From the NCBI GenBank assembly GCA_947311845.1, contig CAMZMU010000063.1, positions 118,655,612 to 118,719,611 on the forward strand: a stretch of 64,000 bases of DNA. Reading direction: 5' to 3'. A program made the position numbers and the translations under genes. The notes below the pieces were generated by a model. It had not been told where the DNA came from and did not search any database. It saw only the letters and a list, made by a program, of their open reading frames with translations. This DNA is from Poa pratensis (Eukaryota; Streptophyta; Magnoliopsida; Poales; Poaceae). Below, in pieces: positions 45,894 through 58,400 of the stretch. Position 1 is the first letter of the stretch. The number at the start of each line of letters is the position of its first letter.

Positions 45894-48215
45894 GAAGCCT
45901 AGCTATATGGCTATAAAGAAAGCGCTTTGCGGGAGGCAACCCGGTTATTTTTGTGTGTGATTTTTCTTTGTGTCCTCTTGCTGTAACAAGAGATTTGTGT
46001 TAGTTAGTTTCTGGAGTTTTTAATAAAGTGCCAAGTTTTACCCTTTTGGTTTGAAAAGTTGCTTATAGCGTTCGGAGATTTTATTCCTGCACGAATCAGT
46101 GCACGGTATGATTTTTAATTCTTATTCTGTAACTCCGAATGAGCTCATATTTGAACTGTAGTTGCAACTTTTCATCCTCTGTATGCATGAATTTTTCGGA
46201 ATTTTTCGAGAAAGTTTGGTAGGGTAGAAAAATACGTTTTGCTGCTGCTGTTTTTCTGGACAGATTCTGTCCCATTTTGTTTGATGCATGCTTTGAGCTT
46301 TTAAGTTGAATCTTTTTGATCCAATTGAGTTTATGAGTAGGCATACAACATTATACACTTTCTGGACATCTCATATGAATTTTTGTTCAAGGATTATATG
46401 CAGCAAGAAACATATTTGTTTATCACTATTAATGCACCCCACAGAAAAGAAATGGGAGAAACGGTGTTTTGAAGTTTTTTCACAGGGATTGGAGGAGATG
46501 CACCAAGAGCTATCCAAGGATGGTGAAGACCATAAGCTTGGGGATGTGAAGACAACCCCACTGGACCTACACACTCTCGGTTTGCACACGTCCAACTTCT
46601 GTTTTTCGATCGAAACACTTTATCGCATAAACTTGGAGCGTCTTTTTGTTTGTTTTGGTTTGATTTTTGAGAGACCACCACACTATCATTTATATATGGA
46701 GAGCTACTGGAAATATGGGTTGAAATATGTTGGATGCTTTTATAAGATTGGGAAAAGGGATGTTTGAGTTGATTTTTAATGATACATATAGTTGCATGAT
46801 TCATGAGCTTGTTTATGAGTAATAGTTTGCAAATCCTTTTTAAGAGCTATCACTTATTCATGTTTTGGTGCTGATTGTTATTTTACTTGGTTTAACATGG
46901 ATTAGTTAGTTCTATGGACACTCATGCATGCATCTAGATGGTCAACTTTCTCCCTTTTGCTAGCCCAAACATTCCAACAAGTCAAAACTTGTTTCCAACA
47001 CCTTCAACCAAAGTTATTCCAGTGAGTCCACCATATCTACCTACTAGCTATATGCTATTCCGAGTATGTTCATCATGATATTTGTGTTATCTATACCTCT
47101 GAATGAAAATGATTATGTTATTGATTGCCATGGGAAAAGTTGGTTATATAGCTCTCACGAACTTGATGCACATTTTTACTATCATTGCATAAATAAAACA
47201 TGACCCATTGTGATTAAGATTATGATGCTAGTGGCTTGATAAATGTCCAGGTTGGGAGTTAGCCCATATGTGCTGTCACATGCAAAGCTTTCAACATGCT
47301 CCATTTAGTTGATATCATGTACTTTTGTTATGGATGCCTATCATGGTGAAATAAGGGGAAATGATAGTTTAAATGAGTTTGTATAAATGGTTAGAGAGAC
47401 GCCTGGGCCGCTAATCTAAGCCATGCATCATTCATGGTGGAAATTTACTTACATGCTATGGTGAATTATCTATGACACACCTTACAATAAAAAGCTATTC
47501 CAATGGTAAATAAAAAGGGTGTTGAGGTTGTTCATCTTGTTTGTTTGTCTTGTCATTTTGATATGGGCTTGTTCCATATCCTGGGACAAGAGGTACCCCA
47601 GTTGACGCTCTTGATGATACTATTATTACTTACAATGATAGATAACTTGAACTTGCTTTTTTCCAAGTTGAGTAATCATGGTGTAGGTACTTGTATTCAA
47701 GGGGCATGAGACACCAACCTTTACTTTGTCAAGCACACTACTCATATTTGCTCTCACATTAAACTATAATCATTCAAGATGCTATGATAGGGGAATGAGA
47801 GCTTGACACCAAGTATTACCACATTGCAATCATTAACTTAAGTAGAGAGTTTGGAGGTTAGATGAAACTTATGCATGCTTTACCTCTACTCACTTATTCA
47901 TCTTTCCAAAGTGTCCACCAAACATATTCAGATTTTCATCATCACTCTATGGACCACATGTATGCAAAAGTAAGAATGTCCATATTACTATCTTTATGTT
48001 ACACTTTGTGAACTATCATTGAACATCCTTGCATTGAATACTTGATATCACTTCATAAACTATTTGCATATTGCTACTCCTTTGAAGAATGAATCATTTG
48101 ACTCTATGTAGCAATAGTAATCATCTTTGATATCCATTGTTAGTATTAAATTGCAAAGTCCATGTTAGTTTTATCACCTTCATACTCGAGGACGAGCATG
48201 GGTTAAGCTTGGGGA
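45894..48215 (+). other. Non-coding interior of the LTR element, with polypurine tract
   Basis: It begins with GCTTTGCGGGAGGCAACCCG, a word typical of the region after the coding part of Athila-group elements. No pol or env domain was seen in any frame. It ends with the purine-rich AAGCTTGGGGA directly before the 3' LTR. Confidence 0.6.
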
Positions 48216-49583
48216 TGTTGATGCATGTAAAATGCATACATGAACTTTGCACTTTATCACTTATATTCCAATCATATTTGCATCATATAAGGGTTATACC
48301 ACTGTTATTTAATGATTTTAGGAAATAAAATAATTGTTTCCTATTTTTATGGAATTAACCCTGCAGGCAGAAAACCCTATTTCTTTCCTTTTATGTTTCA
48401 GGGACCCAAACGTCGTCATAAAATTCTGGAAAAATACAGAGGTCATTATTTTGGAAGGAAGAAGACGTAGGAGCGAAGGAATCAAGCAAACGGAGCCCGC
48501 AAGGCAAAAAGGGGGTGGCCCACGCGGCCAGGTTGTGCCCGCGTGGGACCCACCCTTTGGGCCTCGTGGCTCCGCAGCCGTCGATCCTTTCTCCACCGCC
48601 TTCGTCTTGACCTAAAAACGCCTATAAAAAAGGTCCCATGACGTTTCGCGAAAGGAGCGCCGCACAAACACAGAAACACCGAAACGGAGATCAGGAGCTG
48701 CAGATTGGAGGGGGAAAACTCCGGCGGGGCGCTGCCGGGGTGGTCTCCACCTTCTCCAACGACTTCTCCACCGTCTCCATGATGAAGGGGGAGTAGTCCA
48801 CCCCTGGATTTGGGTTTGTGGTGGTAACTTATGTATCTCTCCTCTCTTTGAGCTTCACTAATTAGTACCGTATGAGCTGCTGAACATGATTACGGTCATC
48901 TATGTAATACCTTTGTGGTGAATATTGTGGTATGAGATGATTTGTTATGCATTTACTGTTGTGTTGGAACTTTTATGACTTGTCATGCTTTGATAGAATA
49001 TTGTTCTTTAAGAAGTATGATGTATGTGGGTACGGGATGGCCGATGTGACACGGCATAGGTATTGAGTGACACGGTACCGCCCAACATCCTTTATTCGGG
49101 GGTAAAAAGGAAGAGTATGATGTGGGAGTGACAACAACCACGCTAGCCTTACGAGGGTGACCTAGCAACACAAATGAGTACTTCTTTCAACTATGTGTTT
49201 TAGGACATATAGCCGTTATAAAAGCTACCATTAAAACATGACAATTATGTGTACTTTATCTATAACATGATAATCACCGTAGATGAGAGACAGAGGATTA
49301 AGTGAACCCATGAACCCATGTCCATTGTTCCTAGAAGAGAAAACCTTTGTCTTGTCCTTTTGCTTGAAGAGGATTGGGACACTTTTACATTCTTGTTTTG
49401 CTACATCGAACTTCCATCCATCAACCACCTTGTTCTCCAAACTTGTTTAGTGCATAATCAACTAAAACTTGTGACACTTTAGTTGTAGGGAATAGATAAC
49501 TTTTCCTTCTTACTCCTGCGGATCGATACCTTACTTCCACATCGAGAGGTGCTACAGTGATCCCTTGCTCTTGGGGGTTATCA
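48216..49583 (+). repeat. 3' LTR
   Basis: 1368 bp, TGTTGATGCATG to TTATCA, aligned end to end with the 5' LTR. Confidence 0.88.
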
Positions 49584-50638
49584 GCATCCCCGAGGGAGTT
49601 GGTAAGGGAGAAGAGCCCCGGCTCCCCCTCATCGCCAAGCAACATACGGTAGAAACCGTAGATGTGCTCCTAGATACCCCTAGGGTCCGTGATGGTACCC
49701 TGCTCCGAGATCAGACGGGTGATGGCACATTTCCTCCGTCGGCCGTTGGTTATCGCATGGAAAAAGGCCGTGTTGGCGTCGCCTTTCGGCAGCCAGTTAA
49801 CACGGCTCCTTTGCCGCCAGTACTCCTCCTCCACCTTAGCTAGGTGGGTGAGTTGGTCCTCCAGATGATATCTAAGGGCCCATCCCTCATCATCCAGACC
49901 AGAGGCATCGGCTTGCGAATCTAAGCCCTGAATCTGAGTAAGAATATCCGCTTTCAGGTCCTTGTCCGCACGTCCTATGTTGGCCCCCAGCCTTTTAGGA
50001 ATTGGCGCAGACCCGCAGAAATCTTGTTCCAGACAGTAATGGGGTCACCAGAGGGACCCACATGTCTCTCCAGCCCCCGCCATTTCTCATGCACCAGGTC
50101 CACAAACTCTGGTCTTTCAAGCCATGCCTTCTCAAAGAAGAACCGAGAACTCCGTCTTTTCAGTTCTTCCCAGAGCTAAGGACAAGAGCCGCATGGTCCG
50201 AGCCTATAATGGTCTCCGCCGTCAGCAAGCAGAGTGGGAATAGCTTCTCCCACTCATTGGTCATCAAGACCCGATCCAGTACTGAACGTACTGGGTTCAA
50301 CTGCCTATTCGTCCAAGTGTATCTAGAACCACCCCTTCGAATCTATCGGATTGCAAGGTTAGCAATGAAGTCATTGAATTTATGCACCCGCGGCCAGTTG
50401 ATGTTGTCATTGTTCTTGTCCTCTGATCCCCTAATCAGGTTGAAATCTCCCCCCACCACAAGAGGTAGGGGGCAGGTCGAAATGGCCGTAGCCAGTTTCG
50501 ACAGGAATTCATCCGTGCGGCGGTGGTCCGCAGGGCCATAGACCACAAAGCACGCCCACTGTTTGGATGTATCCAACTGCAAGACATCCGCCCTGATGAA
50601 GAAGGAGCCACTACTCCACTTCTGCACCTCATATGGCT
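49584..50638 (-). pseudogene. LINE ORF2 fragment (endonuclease end and linker)
   Basis: On the minus strand, from 50627, it encodes WACFVVYGPADHRRTDEFLS and VVGGDFNLIRG (endonuclease core), then, with stops and frame changes, SSRFFFEKAWLERPEFVDLV and NTAFFHAI.NGRRRK, ending EGEPGLFSLTN at the LTR boundary. It belongs to a different LINE family from the complete one at 20-28 kb. The reverse transcriptase is missing. The rest of the LINE is not found on the far side of the LTR element, so a deletion or rearrangement is likely. Confidence 0.8.
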
Positions 50639-50940
50639 AGCACTCTAATATCACCAAAAGTATGAGAAATTATACAGTCCCAGTAACTTCATTGAAAAAC
50701 ATGGCATAATGATCTCTCACCAGAACAATAGAGTACAACAACCAACTCACTGAAATGAGTGTATCCTGCTCATAAAATTCTCCACCAATAAACAAATACA
50801 AAATTTAAACGACAGACAAGAATCGATCCAATCATGGAAGCAGAAAACACAAATCGAAGTAGAGGTAGTTCTCATCAAGCCACCGCCAGTTCGACTTCTC
50901 TGTACTAACAAATGTGTAGGCCGTTCTCTGCATGCCATAC

Positions 50941-52993
50941 TCAGTCCTCGCCTGCTAATGACTCTGAAAACAAAGGTATATAGGGCATAAACTCGTAGTG
51001 ACACTTTGGCCCGAGATCACATATGCAGTGTGGATCTGATTGATCCATGTTGTATGCCATCACTAGGTTCTTCCAGTACGAAAGGAACAAAATTATATTG
51101 CATTCCGGGTGAACTGCAATCACGGGGTACGAACCCCTCGTGAAATAATTGGTTCCAGATAGTTGCGTAGTGGTGACAGTATGCTTTATGTTCCACGCAC
51201 CGTTAGCATAATCTTCTAGAGCCCAGAATGATAGTTTATATTTGTTCTCCACCTCTGTATTGATGTAGAACAATGACCCCTGAGACTGTCCAAGGAAAAC
51301 AAAATCACCACCCGGGGAAGCTGAATGTACCTCCATTTCTTGGTTTCCATGTCCAAAGCACCAATTGTACCCTCGGAGCAGATAAAATGCAGGGCGCCAT
51401 TGAGAAACACACTTCTCGATAAACTTTCAGCATACAGATATAGATCTGTCTCTTGGCTGAATTCAGTCACGGAGTGAGTCCATCGAGCAGTTCGGGACGA
51501 GTAGAACCCCACTGCTGTAACTGGAACTATATGATTTTCCTCATCCTCATCTTCATCGAACTGATAGTCATACTCAAAGACATGGAAATGCGAGGAGATG
51601 GCCGGGTCGAAGGCGAGGTGGGAGGTCCGACTCGCGCCGGTGGTTCCGGAGTCCGGCAAGGTGACCCATCTCTCGGGTAGCCAGGGCGGATCCAGGGGGG
51701 GCTAGCAGGGGCTAGACCCCCCCCCCAATCGTTCGTCCCCCCCCCCCCCCCCCCCCCAAGGAATTACAGCACGCAATGACAGTATGTATACTGGTATTCC
51801 TACTGATGGACGTTGGTAATTACAACAGATGGGCTGAGGAGATGACGTTTGAGTAGTACTTTGGCCCAAAGCTAGTACGCATCTAGCCCAACAGGCAACA
51901 GCCCATCTTCTCACATATCGTATATGTTCGCCTCTGTCTTATCTTGACCAGATCGATCTCGTTGAGGATGTCCATGGATCGGCTGTGCCTGTGCCGCCGC
52001 TTGCGGCTCCTTCCCGCGAGACTTGAATTCGATTGTACACGATGTGTAGCGGAGTATCGGCCAATACGGCGGCCGCCGCCGATCATCGTTGCCTGCTAGC
52101 CGCATGTCCGCACCTCCGTCCTGTCGAATAACTACTGGTATTTTTTCAATGTACACCAAACACCATATTTATGCGCTCCTGACCTTGCTCACCTTTTATT
52201 TTTAGTATAGCTTTACATTTGTCAAACAAAAAAAACAAGAATATATTGATTGTCTTTTATGCCAATTGGTTAAAGCTCGCATCTGGTCTGTTGCTAAACA
52301 TTCAGATCCATCTCAGTAGATTATACAATTTGCAACAGTAGATTATACAGGAAGGCGTTTTGTCGCGGTTTCCTTCGTTATCTATGTTAATGTTTCAGAT
52401 AAATTATAAAAATACAATGCTTTTGCCAAAACATATGTTGATTTGCTTGTTTATTCTGTATTTGATATATGGATATACTATATTTCACATGTGATCATCA
52501 ACGCTTCGCCCCCCCTATAGCCAAATCCTGGCTCCGCCCCTGTCGGTAGCGGGATTGCACACGATGTAATCGTACCGCTCCGGACGATAGCTAAATCTGC
52601 CGCATGGAGATGGGGGCCAGCCGCCGTTGCGGCAGAGGAGGAGGCCGCTGCAGCAGTCTAAGGTAACAATGTCTCCTGCGTGGCTGGGTATGAAGCCGAG
52701 ATCGGGGGCGACCAGAGGCGGGCCTCTCCCCGAGAGGTTGGGGAAGTTCCGGCGCCCGTCCACGAGGTGGAGGCATCGCCGCCCACGCTCATGTGGAAGA
52801 AGCCCGCGAGAGTCTGGGGGAGCTTCTTGCGGTGGTAGGGGTCGGAGATGATATCTCGCCACAACTTGGATACGCACTGGCAGCGGAGGAGGGACTTGGG
52901 TGGGAGCCGCGAGAGGATCTCGACGACGAGGTCGTCGGTGAGTTTGGCGAAGGAGGGATCGCTACTCGTCCGCTTGGAGCTGTACTCATCCAT
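50941..52993 (-). pseudogene. F-box protein gene (FBA type), split by a hAT element and frameshifted
   Basis: From ATG 52993 the protein reads MDEYSSKRTSSD, then a clear F-box (LTDDLVVEILSRLPPKSLL, CVSKLWRDIISDP). A frameshift near 52774 leads into an F-box-associated domain (FPNLSGRGPPLVAPDLGF, DCCSGLLLCR, YDYIVCNPAT). There a hAT element (51682-52542) interrupts it. Coding resumes as RWVTLPDSG and continues to ETKKWRYIQLP, with a second frameshift near 51318 before GGDFVFLGQSQGSLFYIN and the stop at 50941. F-box proteins are substrate receptors of SCF ubiquitin ligases. Both shifts look like one missing base. The insertion alone makes it a pseudogene. Confidence 0.88.
51682..52542. mobile_element. 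hAT-type element inside the F-box gene, 861 bp
   Basis: The ends are CAGGGCGGATCCAGG and CCTGGCTCCGCCCCTG (inverted). The target duplication is TCGGTAGC on the right (52543-52550) and TCGGGTAGC on the left, one base longer. It has subterminal C runs at 51717-51726 and 51737-51757, like the element at 6672-7735. No transposase is encoded. Confidence 0.82.
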
Positions 52994-53439
52994 CGCGTAT
53001 TCCAGAGGGCACCGGAGAGGAGAGCTTGCGGCGTCGACGGCGGCGGCCGTCGAGAAGTTGGAGCAACGAACTACTGTACTTGTTCTAGTCGTGTTTGGGC
53101 CTCCGGGAGGGGTGCTCTTATATGCCGCGTTCAGCAGACCGGGATGGGCTGGTGTTCGATTTGTTTTGCTCCATATATGAGTTAAGTACTTTTCCGAAAA
53201 GTTTAGGGTTCGTTTTAACCGATAATGAAAAATAGACTTTCTTCTTTCCAACGTGTTTTTTTTTTTAACTCTCCTATTTTCGTCTCGATTTTTCAATCTT
53301 ATATTCTTTTTTATTTTCCAGATTTCGTTGAGTTTTTATATTCTCCTTTTTATCTTTTTCATCAATATTACTATTATTAAATTATATTAGTTTTATTTTA
53401 TTTTATGTTTTTAAGAAGAACACCCACACATTTTTTGTA

Positions 53440-54260
53440 CCACACACATTTTTGAATGGATGAAAATCATTTTTGAAAACCATCAATATTGTTCAAACCC
53501 CGTGACATTTTTTATCCATGAACCTTTTCTTTGAACAATGAATAATTTTTCAAATTTTCGTAAACATTGTTTCATATTAGTGAACCTTTTTTTGAATATG
53601 CGAACATTTTTTAATTCCAAATAAATGAACATATTCTTTTCAAAACCATGATTAGTTTTTTAAGCACGTGAATTTTTTGAGTTCATGATTTTGAAATCAT
53701 AAATAAGTTTTAAACCCCATGAACTTTTTTTGTTAATATGTGAACTTTCGTTTGAAATCCACGAACATTTTTATTCCATAAAAGTATCTTTTATAACCAA
53801 TGAACAATTTTTTAAACATCGTGAAAAATTATTAAAATACATGAACACATTTAAAACTGAAATAAACACTTTTCGTATCAATGAACCTTTTTTTAATCCA
53901 TGCAAATTTTTAATTCCAAATAAATGAACATATTTAAAAAAACCATGATTTTTTTCAAACCAACCGAAAGTTTTTAATTCATGGTTTCAAAATCATGAAT
54001 AATTTTTTAAACCTCGCAAACATTTTATCGAATCTGTGAACTTTCTTTTCGAACCCATGAACATTTTTTATTCCAGGAACAAATTTTTTAATCGATTAAC
54101 AATTTTTGAACCTCTTAGCCAATTGTTAAAACATCGTGAACAATCATCAAACTACATAAACAAATTTTAAAAATAAAATAAAATAAAAACATTGTACGAA
54201 TGTTGTAACCATGAATGTATTTTTGAACCCCAATACCCCATGAACATTTTTTTAAAAAAA
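53440..54260. repeat. Degenerate AT-rich array of CATGAACATTTTT-like words
   Basis: Motifs of the form ATGAACATTTTTT, GTGAACTTTTTTT and CCATGAAC recur every 20-40 bp with much variation. No ORF of interest. It resembles the low-complexity, minisatellite-like sequence common in Triticeae intergenic DNA. Confidence 0.6.
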
Positions 54261-54440
54261 TTGTTGTCCTACGTTTTAATTTCTCCAAACATTTTGCTTC
54301 CTCTTCATCAAGTCACAAAATTCGACCCGTAGCACCAAAACTAGCTTTGAAGGAAGCAAAAGAACCCATGTGTCTCGGATGAAGTCTACCCTATTTTGTG
54401 CCGGGAAGAGGAATGAAATCCAACTCAAAGTCAAGGAACG

Positions 54441-54522
54441 CGGCCTAGCTAAGGCCCGTAAATGACCGCTCGGTGCTAAAGGAGGTGGGGGTGCAAAGAC
54501 AGACAGGAGGTTTGCCTAGAAA

Positions 54523-54553
<31 letters not shown>

Positions 54554-54554
54554 T
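54441..54554 (+). pseudogene. Organelle-derived 23S rRNA fragment (plastid type)
   Basis: The sequence CTAAGGCCCGTAAATGACCG, AAAGGAGGTGGGGGTGCA, CAGGAGGTTTGCCTAGAAAC and AGAGTGCGTAATAGCTC follows domain II of the plastid 23S rRNA, including the universally conserved GCGTAATAGCTC. It differs from the expected functional sequence at several positions (for example GACAGACAGG for GACAGCCAGG) and ends abruptly. The following ~330 bp (to about 54880) also looks organelle-like, but I could not place it. It could have arrived directly from the plastid or through a mitochondrial copy. Confidence 0.75.
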
Positions 54555-54889
54555 CGAGCTTAGATAAGTTCCCTAGTCCAGATAGAGGTCTAGGGGGAGT
54601 CCAGATAGAGGACTCTTTTGACCGGTGAGCCCGCAGATTAGGAAGGCGGCCCTCACATCACCTATTCCAACAAATCAAATTCCAAAGCTCAGCTTACTTT
54701 GAATCCGCTTTAACCGCACGATTGTGCGTCTCTTTCTGCTTCGATCGCATGGGTGTTTTTTGCGGGCTTAGCGGCTAGTTAGCTTTTTCGGTTGCTCATC
54801 GGGTTGGGAAACAACAGGTGAATAACTTACCAAGCATCGCATGGACCAATAGCGCCCTCACCGTGGGGGCAATAGCAACTAAACTAGTA

Positions 54890-55110
54890 CTCCCTATGTC
54901 TAGAAATAAGCATCTTTAGCTCTCTTAACTTTGACCAACTTCTTAGAAAAAGTGCTAGCAACACTTGAGCACTAAATTAGTATTGTATTACTAGGTCCAT
55001 CTTGAAATATAGTTTCATAATATTATAATACTAATTTTGGTACTTTCTCTATGAAGTTGGTCAAATTTAGAATAGTGTTAGACTTAGGACAAAATTAAAC
55101 TTAGAGTATG
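54890..55110. mobile_element. Degenerate Stowaway-like MITE
   Basis: After TA, the left end reads CTCCCTATGTCTAGAAATAA. Internal words (TTTGACCAACTT, AGACTTAGGACAAAA) match those of the Stowaway element at 57745-57952, but the right terminus has decayed. Confidence 0.5.
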
Positions 55111-55414
55111 TCCTCTGTTAAAATATGATACCTTTTTTACATGATTAAAATATGATACGTACAAATGTGGAAAAGAGAGAGAGGTACATTTGACCATTAG
55201 TTTTACAAATACAGAGCTGTCTCTCTCCGGTCAACCGCAGTGCCCTGGTCTGACTAGAAAATCAGATTTCAGAAAACTAGAAAATCAGTAAAAGGGAAGA
55301 AAGGGCAAATCAGCAAACAATCCAACTAAAACGGGGCAAATAATCAAAGCCGATCTAAAGTCGGGGCAAATAAGCAAATCCCCCTACTGCAGACTACAGA
55401 GAACTCCCTCAGTT

Positions 55415-58400
55415 TCACATCTCCATGGCGTCCCGAGACATGTCCTGCAGGTCCTCCTCGGTCAAGAGCGTCTTCTGCCCGCCGCTCCCTGCCTTGTCAA
55501 ACGGTTGTGCCATCCTCCGGAGGAACTGTTACAAAACAGTTGCAAGCTTATTTATTTTTTGAACAAACCTAGATGGTTCATGGTTAGTCGAACAAAAGTT
55601 AGAAAAACACGGCAGGTTAGAACAACATCCATGAACGTTGATACAAAAAGGAAAAAAGAATGGCTAGATGCTGTCAAATGGCTACAACTATGATAATCTG
55701 TATCGCAAGAATGTCTGAAGGATTGTCAAGGCAATGCTTCATCGGCAACCAAGATAGCTTCCTCAATGTCCCAAAGCAGGAAAACGGTGCAAGGGAACAT
55801 ACCTCACGGGCAGTATGCAGAGCCATGTCGGTGCTCAGATTTAGGTGTGCATCGTGCAAGTGTGACAGTATCCACCCTGGCAGTTTAGACCGTTTATCAT
55901 GCCGACTGTATCTGCAAGTCACAAATGGCATGGCACTTAGCAAGTAGGAGTACGGTGACCAATAAGGCAGGGAAATAGGCAGAACAAGTTCTATTGAAAT
56001 CAGTGGCGAAGCCACACACTAGCTGGGTAGTCAATTGACTACACAGTTATTTGGGTATACAAGCACAAATCATGCAGAAATTAAGGGAAAAAACATATAA
56101 ATACATATATTGACTAAACAACTTCTAATTGACTACACAAGGTTATAGTGCTCGCGCGGCCACTGATTGAAATGGATGAACTTAAAAGACCCATGATCAA
56201 AATAACTAAAACAGATCTAGCAGAACATATTTATGTTCCATGAGCACTATATGTTTGATATATAGTGTACCCAAGCCCAGAGCACCCAAGAATCAGATGA
56301 AGCAATTATTGCAGCCAGTTCTATTTGCCAAAAACACTGACTAAAAGTGGACTTCTTAGTTGCAAAGCCCAATTTTATGCAGCATATCTAACTCCAAAGG
56401 GCATTTCACTAAATCAGATTAAACTAAACAGTTTCTCGCTGGTTGACCACCAGTGTATCACATGTTCAATGCAACATACTATGAACTTGCTATTTCAGCA
56501 ATACACAGCTCAAAATTGCTTGACCAATCTAAAGAGCAAAAGGTTTGAGTTTTTGTCTCAAGCATACTGCAGTTGTCAACTATTTACACCCAACAGTATG
56601 TCAGGCTTTCTTGATGATCCTCAAGCTCTAACATTCTTAACCACGTCAAGGCAGTATCAAGTACCTCTTGTCAGCAAATATCATCATTCCATAATCTGCT
56701 TTCGAACGGATCACACGGCCAACACATTGAGCAGCTTGCCTCTGACGTTCACAGAATTCAACATGTGAGAAAACCTTGTTAGGAGATCTTTAAGATGTAA
56801 TGATACATAAAATCAAGAAATCAGTATGCTCTTCTCCCTTGTAACCAAAGCAGAATTAGTACCAATGCGTCAAATGTCAGGAAGTCACCCTCCTGTATCT
56901 GAAAAGTTTCTCTTAGGTACTCCAACCTAGCACGCAATATCCTGCTCAGACATAGGACATGTATAAGAGAAAGATATTAGAAAGATACCATTACAGGCCA
57001 AAACATTGGGATGTCATTCTGTTGACATAGTATTACAATTTTGTGTATGCATATGAAGAAACACTCACGGGCAAAAAAAACTAGAAAAGTAATACTCCCT
57101 CCGTCCCATAATATAAGATGTTATTACAACCTATTAACTCCTATACTGGTTGTCGTAACATCTTATATTACAGGACAGAGGGAGTACTATCTTATTGGCA
57201 AGACCGAGGGTGCACAAAATTAAATCTAACTGTATAAAAGTACAGTGGTCCTTACTTGCTGGGCGTGTACTGGAATGGAACACCAAACATGATCACAAGT
57301 CTTCCATAGTGGCGATCGAAATCAATACCTTCCGCAACTTTGCCACTGATTAGATCATATTGTTAGCAAGAGTGAACTGTTGTTGCCAAGGGCGGACCTA
57401 GAAGAAATTTTCAGTGGGGGGCAATCATATGACTGGGGGCACCTTGTTAGCAAATTCAAATAACTTGAGGGATTTTCTTATAAAAGTATGAAGATTATAC
57501 AACAATTATTAAATTTGAGTGGGGGCCAAGGCCCCCACTAGGCCCTTCTTGGGTCCGACCCTTGTTGCGATAATCTTATTATTATGCATGTACATCTTGC
57601 ATAGTCATGGCTACTAATTATTTAATATTAATGAAAGTTGTCAATCTGCAATAACTATATTTTAGCATATGTAACTCGATATTGTAACTCATAGTACCAA
57701 AGGAATAATGCATCATATCCTACTGATCACAATAAAACAAGCTACTCCCTCCGGTTCCAAAATAATTGAATTTCTGGTTTTCACCCATTTAAAGAAAACA
57801 TTATCCAATCGACATTATATGAGAAATTTAATAAATTTAAATTGGTGTTCTAAAATCTAGATGTTGGTATATTTTTCTATAAAGTTGGTCAAACTTAAAG
57901 TAGTTTGACTTAGGACAAAACTAGAACTTTAATTATTTTGGAATGGAGGGAGTAATAATGAAATCATTACAGTACTAAACTCTATTCTTTTATGCCAATT
58001 CAAGTAAGCCTCTTTCATTCCCAAGATCCTGGAAACGCAGGAATATGATAGAACGTGGGATTGCAAAGGCCTGCACACTTGAATCCTATATGACTGAATT
58101 TGCACCCAAAGTCTGTTTGATTGCACTGCCGGAAAAACGAAGGATTCTTTCCAAGATGTTTGAGTAAATGGAAATTGTCCTTGATCACAATATAACAATA
58201 AATCACCATTAATAGAGTGATAACAACTTTCATCGATGCCAAAAGTCAAAAATGGATTCTATGCTGTAACAGTTTCAGGAGATCCTATCATCTGTTCAGC
58301 TGTATACTGGTAGTGTTATTTTGAAGGGTGGTCTCAGACTACAATTAAGAGAACAAACCTGGCAACTGAGAAGAAGACTGCACCTCTTCCACAATCGCAT

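Larger units (their letters stand above)
41669..49583 (+). mobile_element. Non-autonomous Athila-like LTR retrotransposon (gag only)
   Basis: Two ~1.37-kb LTRs (41669-43034 and 48216-49583) start TGTTGATGCATG and end TATCA. A primer-binding site complementary to tRNA-Asp follows the 5' LTR (43045-43062), and a purine-rich AAGCTTGGGGA precedes the 3' LTR. The interior holds a degenerate gag with a zinc knuckle, but no protease, reverse transcriptase, RNase H or integrase. No 5-bp target duplication is present (GGGGA on the left, GCATC on the right). The LTRs are highly similar, so insertion was fairly recent. Confidence 0.88.

Noticed and set aside
52250..52340. A possible tRNA or SINE head (GCCAATTGGTTAAAGCTC)
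   Set aside because: An A-box-like word only; no B-box or cloverleaf pairing could be drawn.
53000..53296. N-terminal extension of the F-box protein to an ATG at 53296
   Set aside because: The extension is Arg/Lys-rich, looks like 5' flank, and precedes the natural MDEYSS start immediately before the F-box.
53440..54260. CRISPR-like or satellite array
   Set aside because: The motif spacing and sequence are irregular and AT-rich. There are no conserved repeats with unique spacers, and the genome is a plant nucleus.
54441..54554. Mitochondrial 26S rRNA as the direct source of the organelle fragment
   Set aside because: The segment GGTTTGCCTAGAA.CAGCCACCC is closer to plastid 23S rRNA as I remember it. 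Transfer through a mitochondrial plastid-derived copy cannot be excluded.
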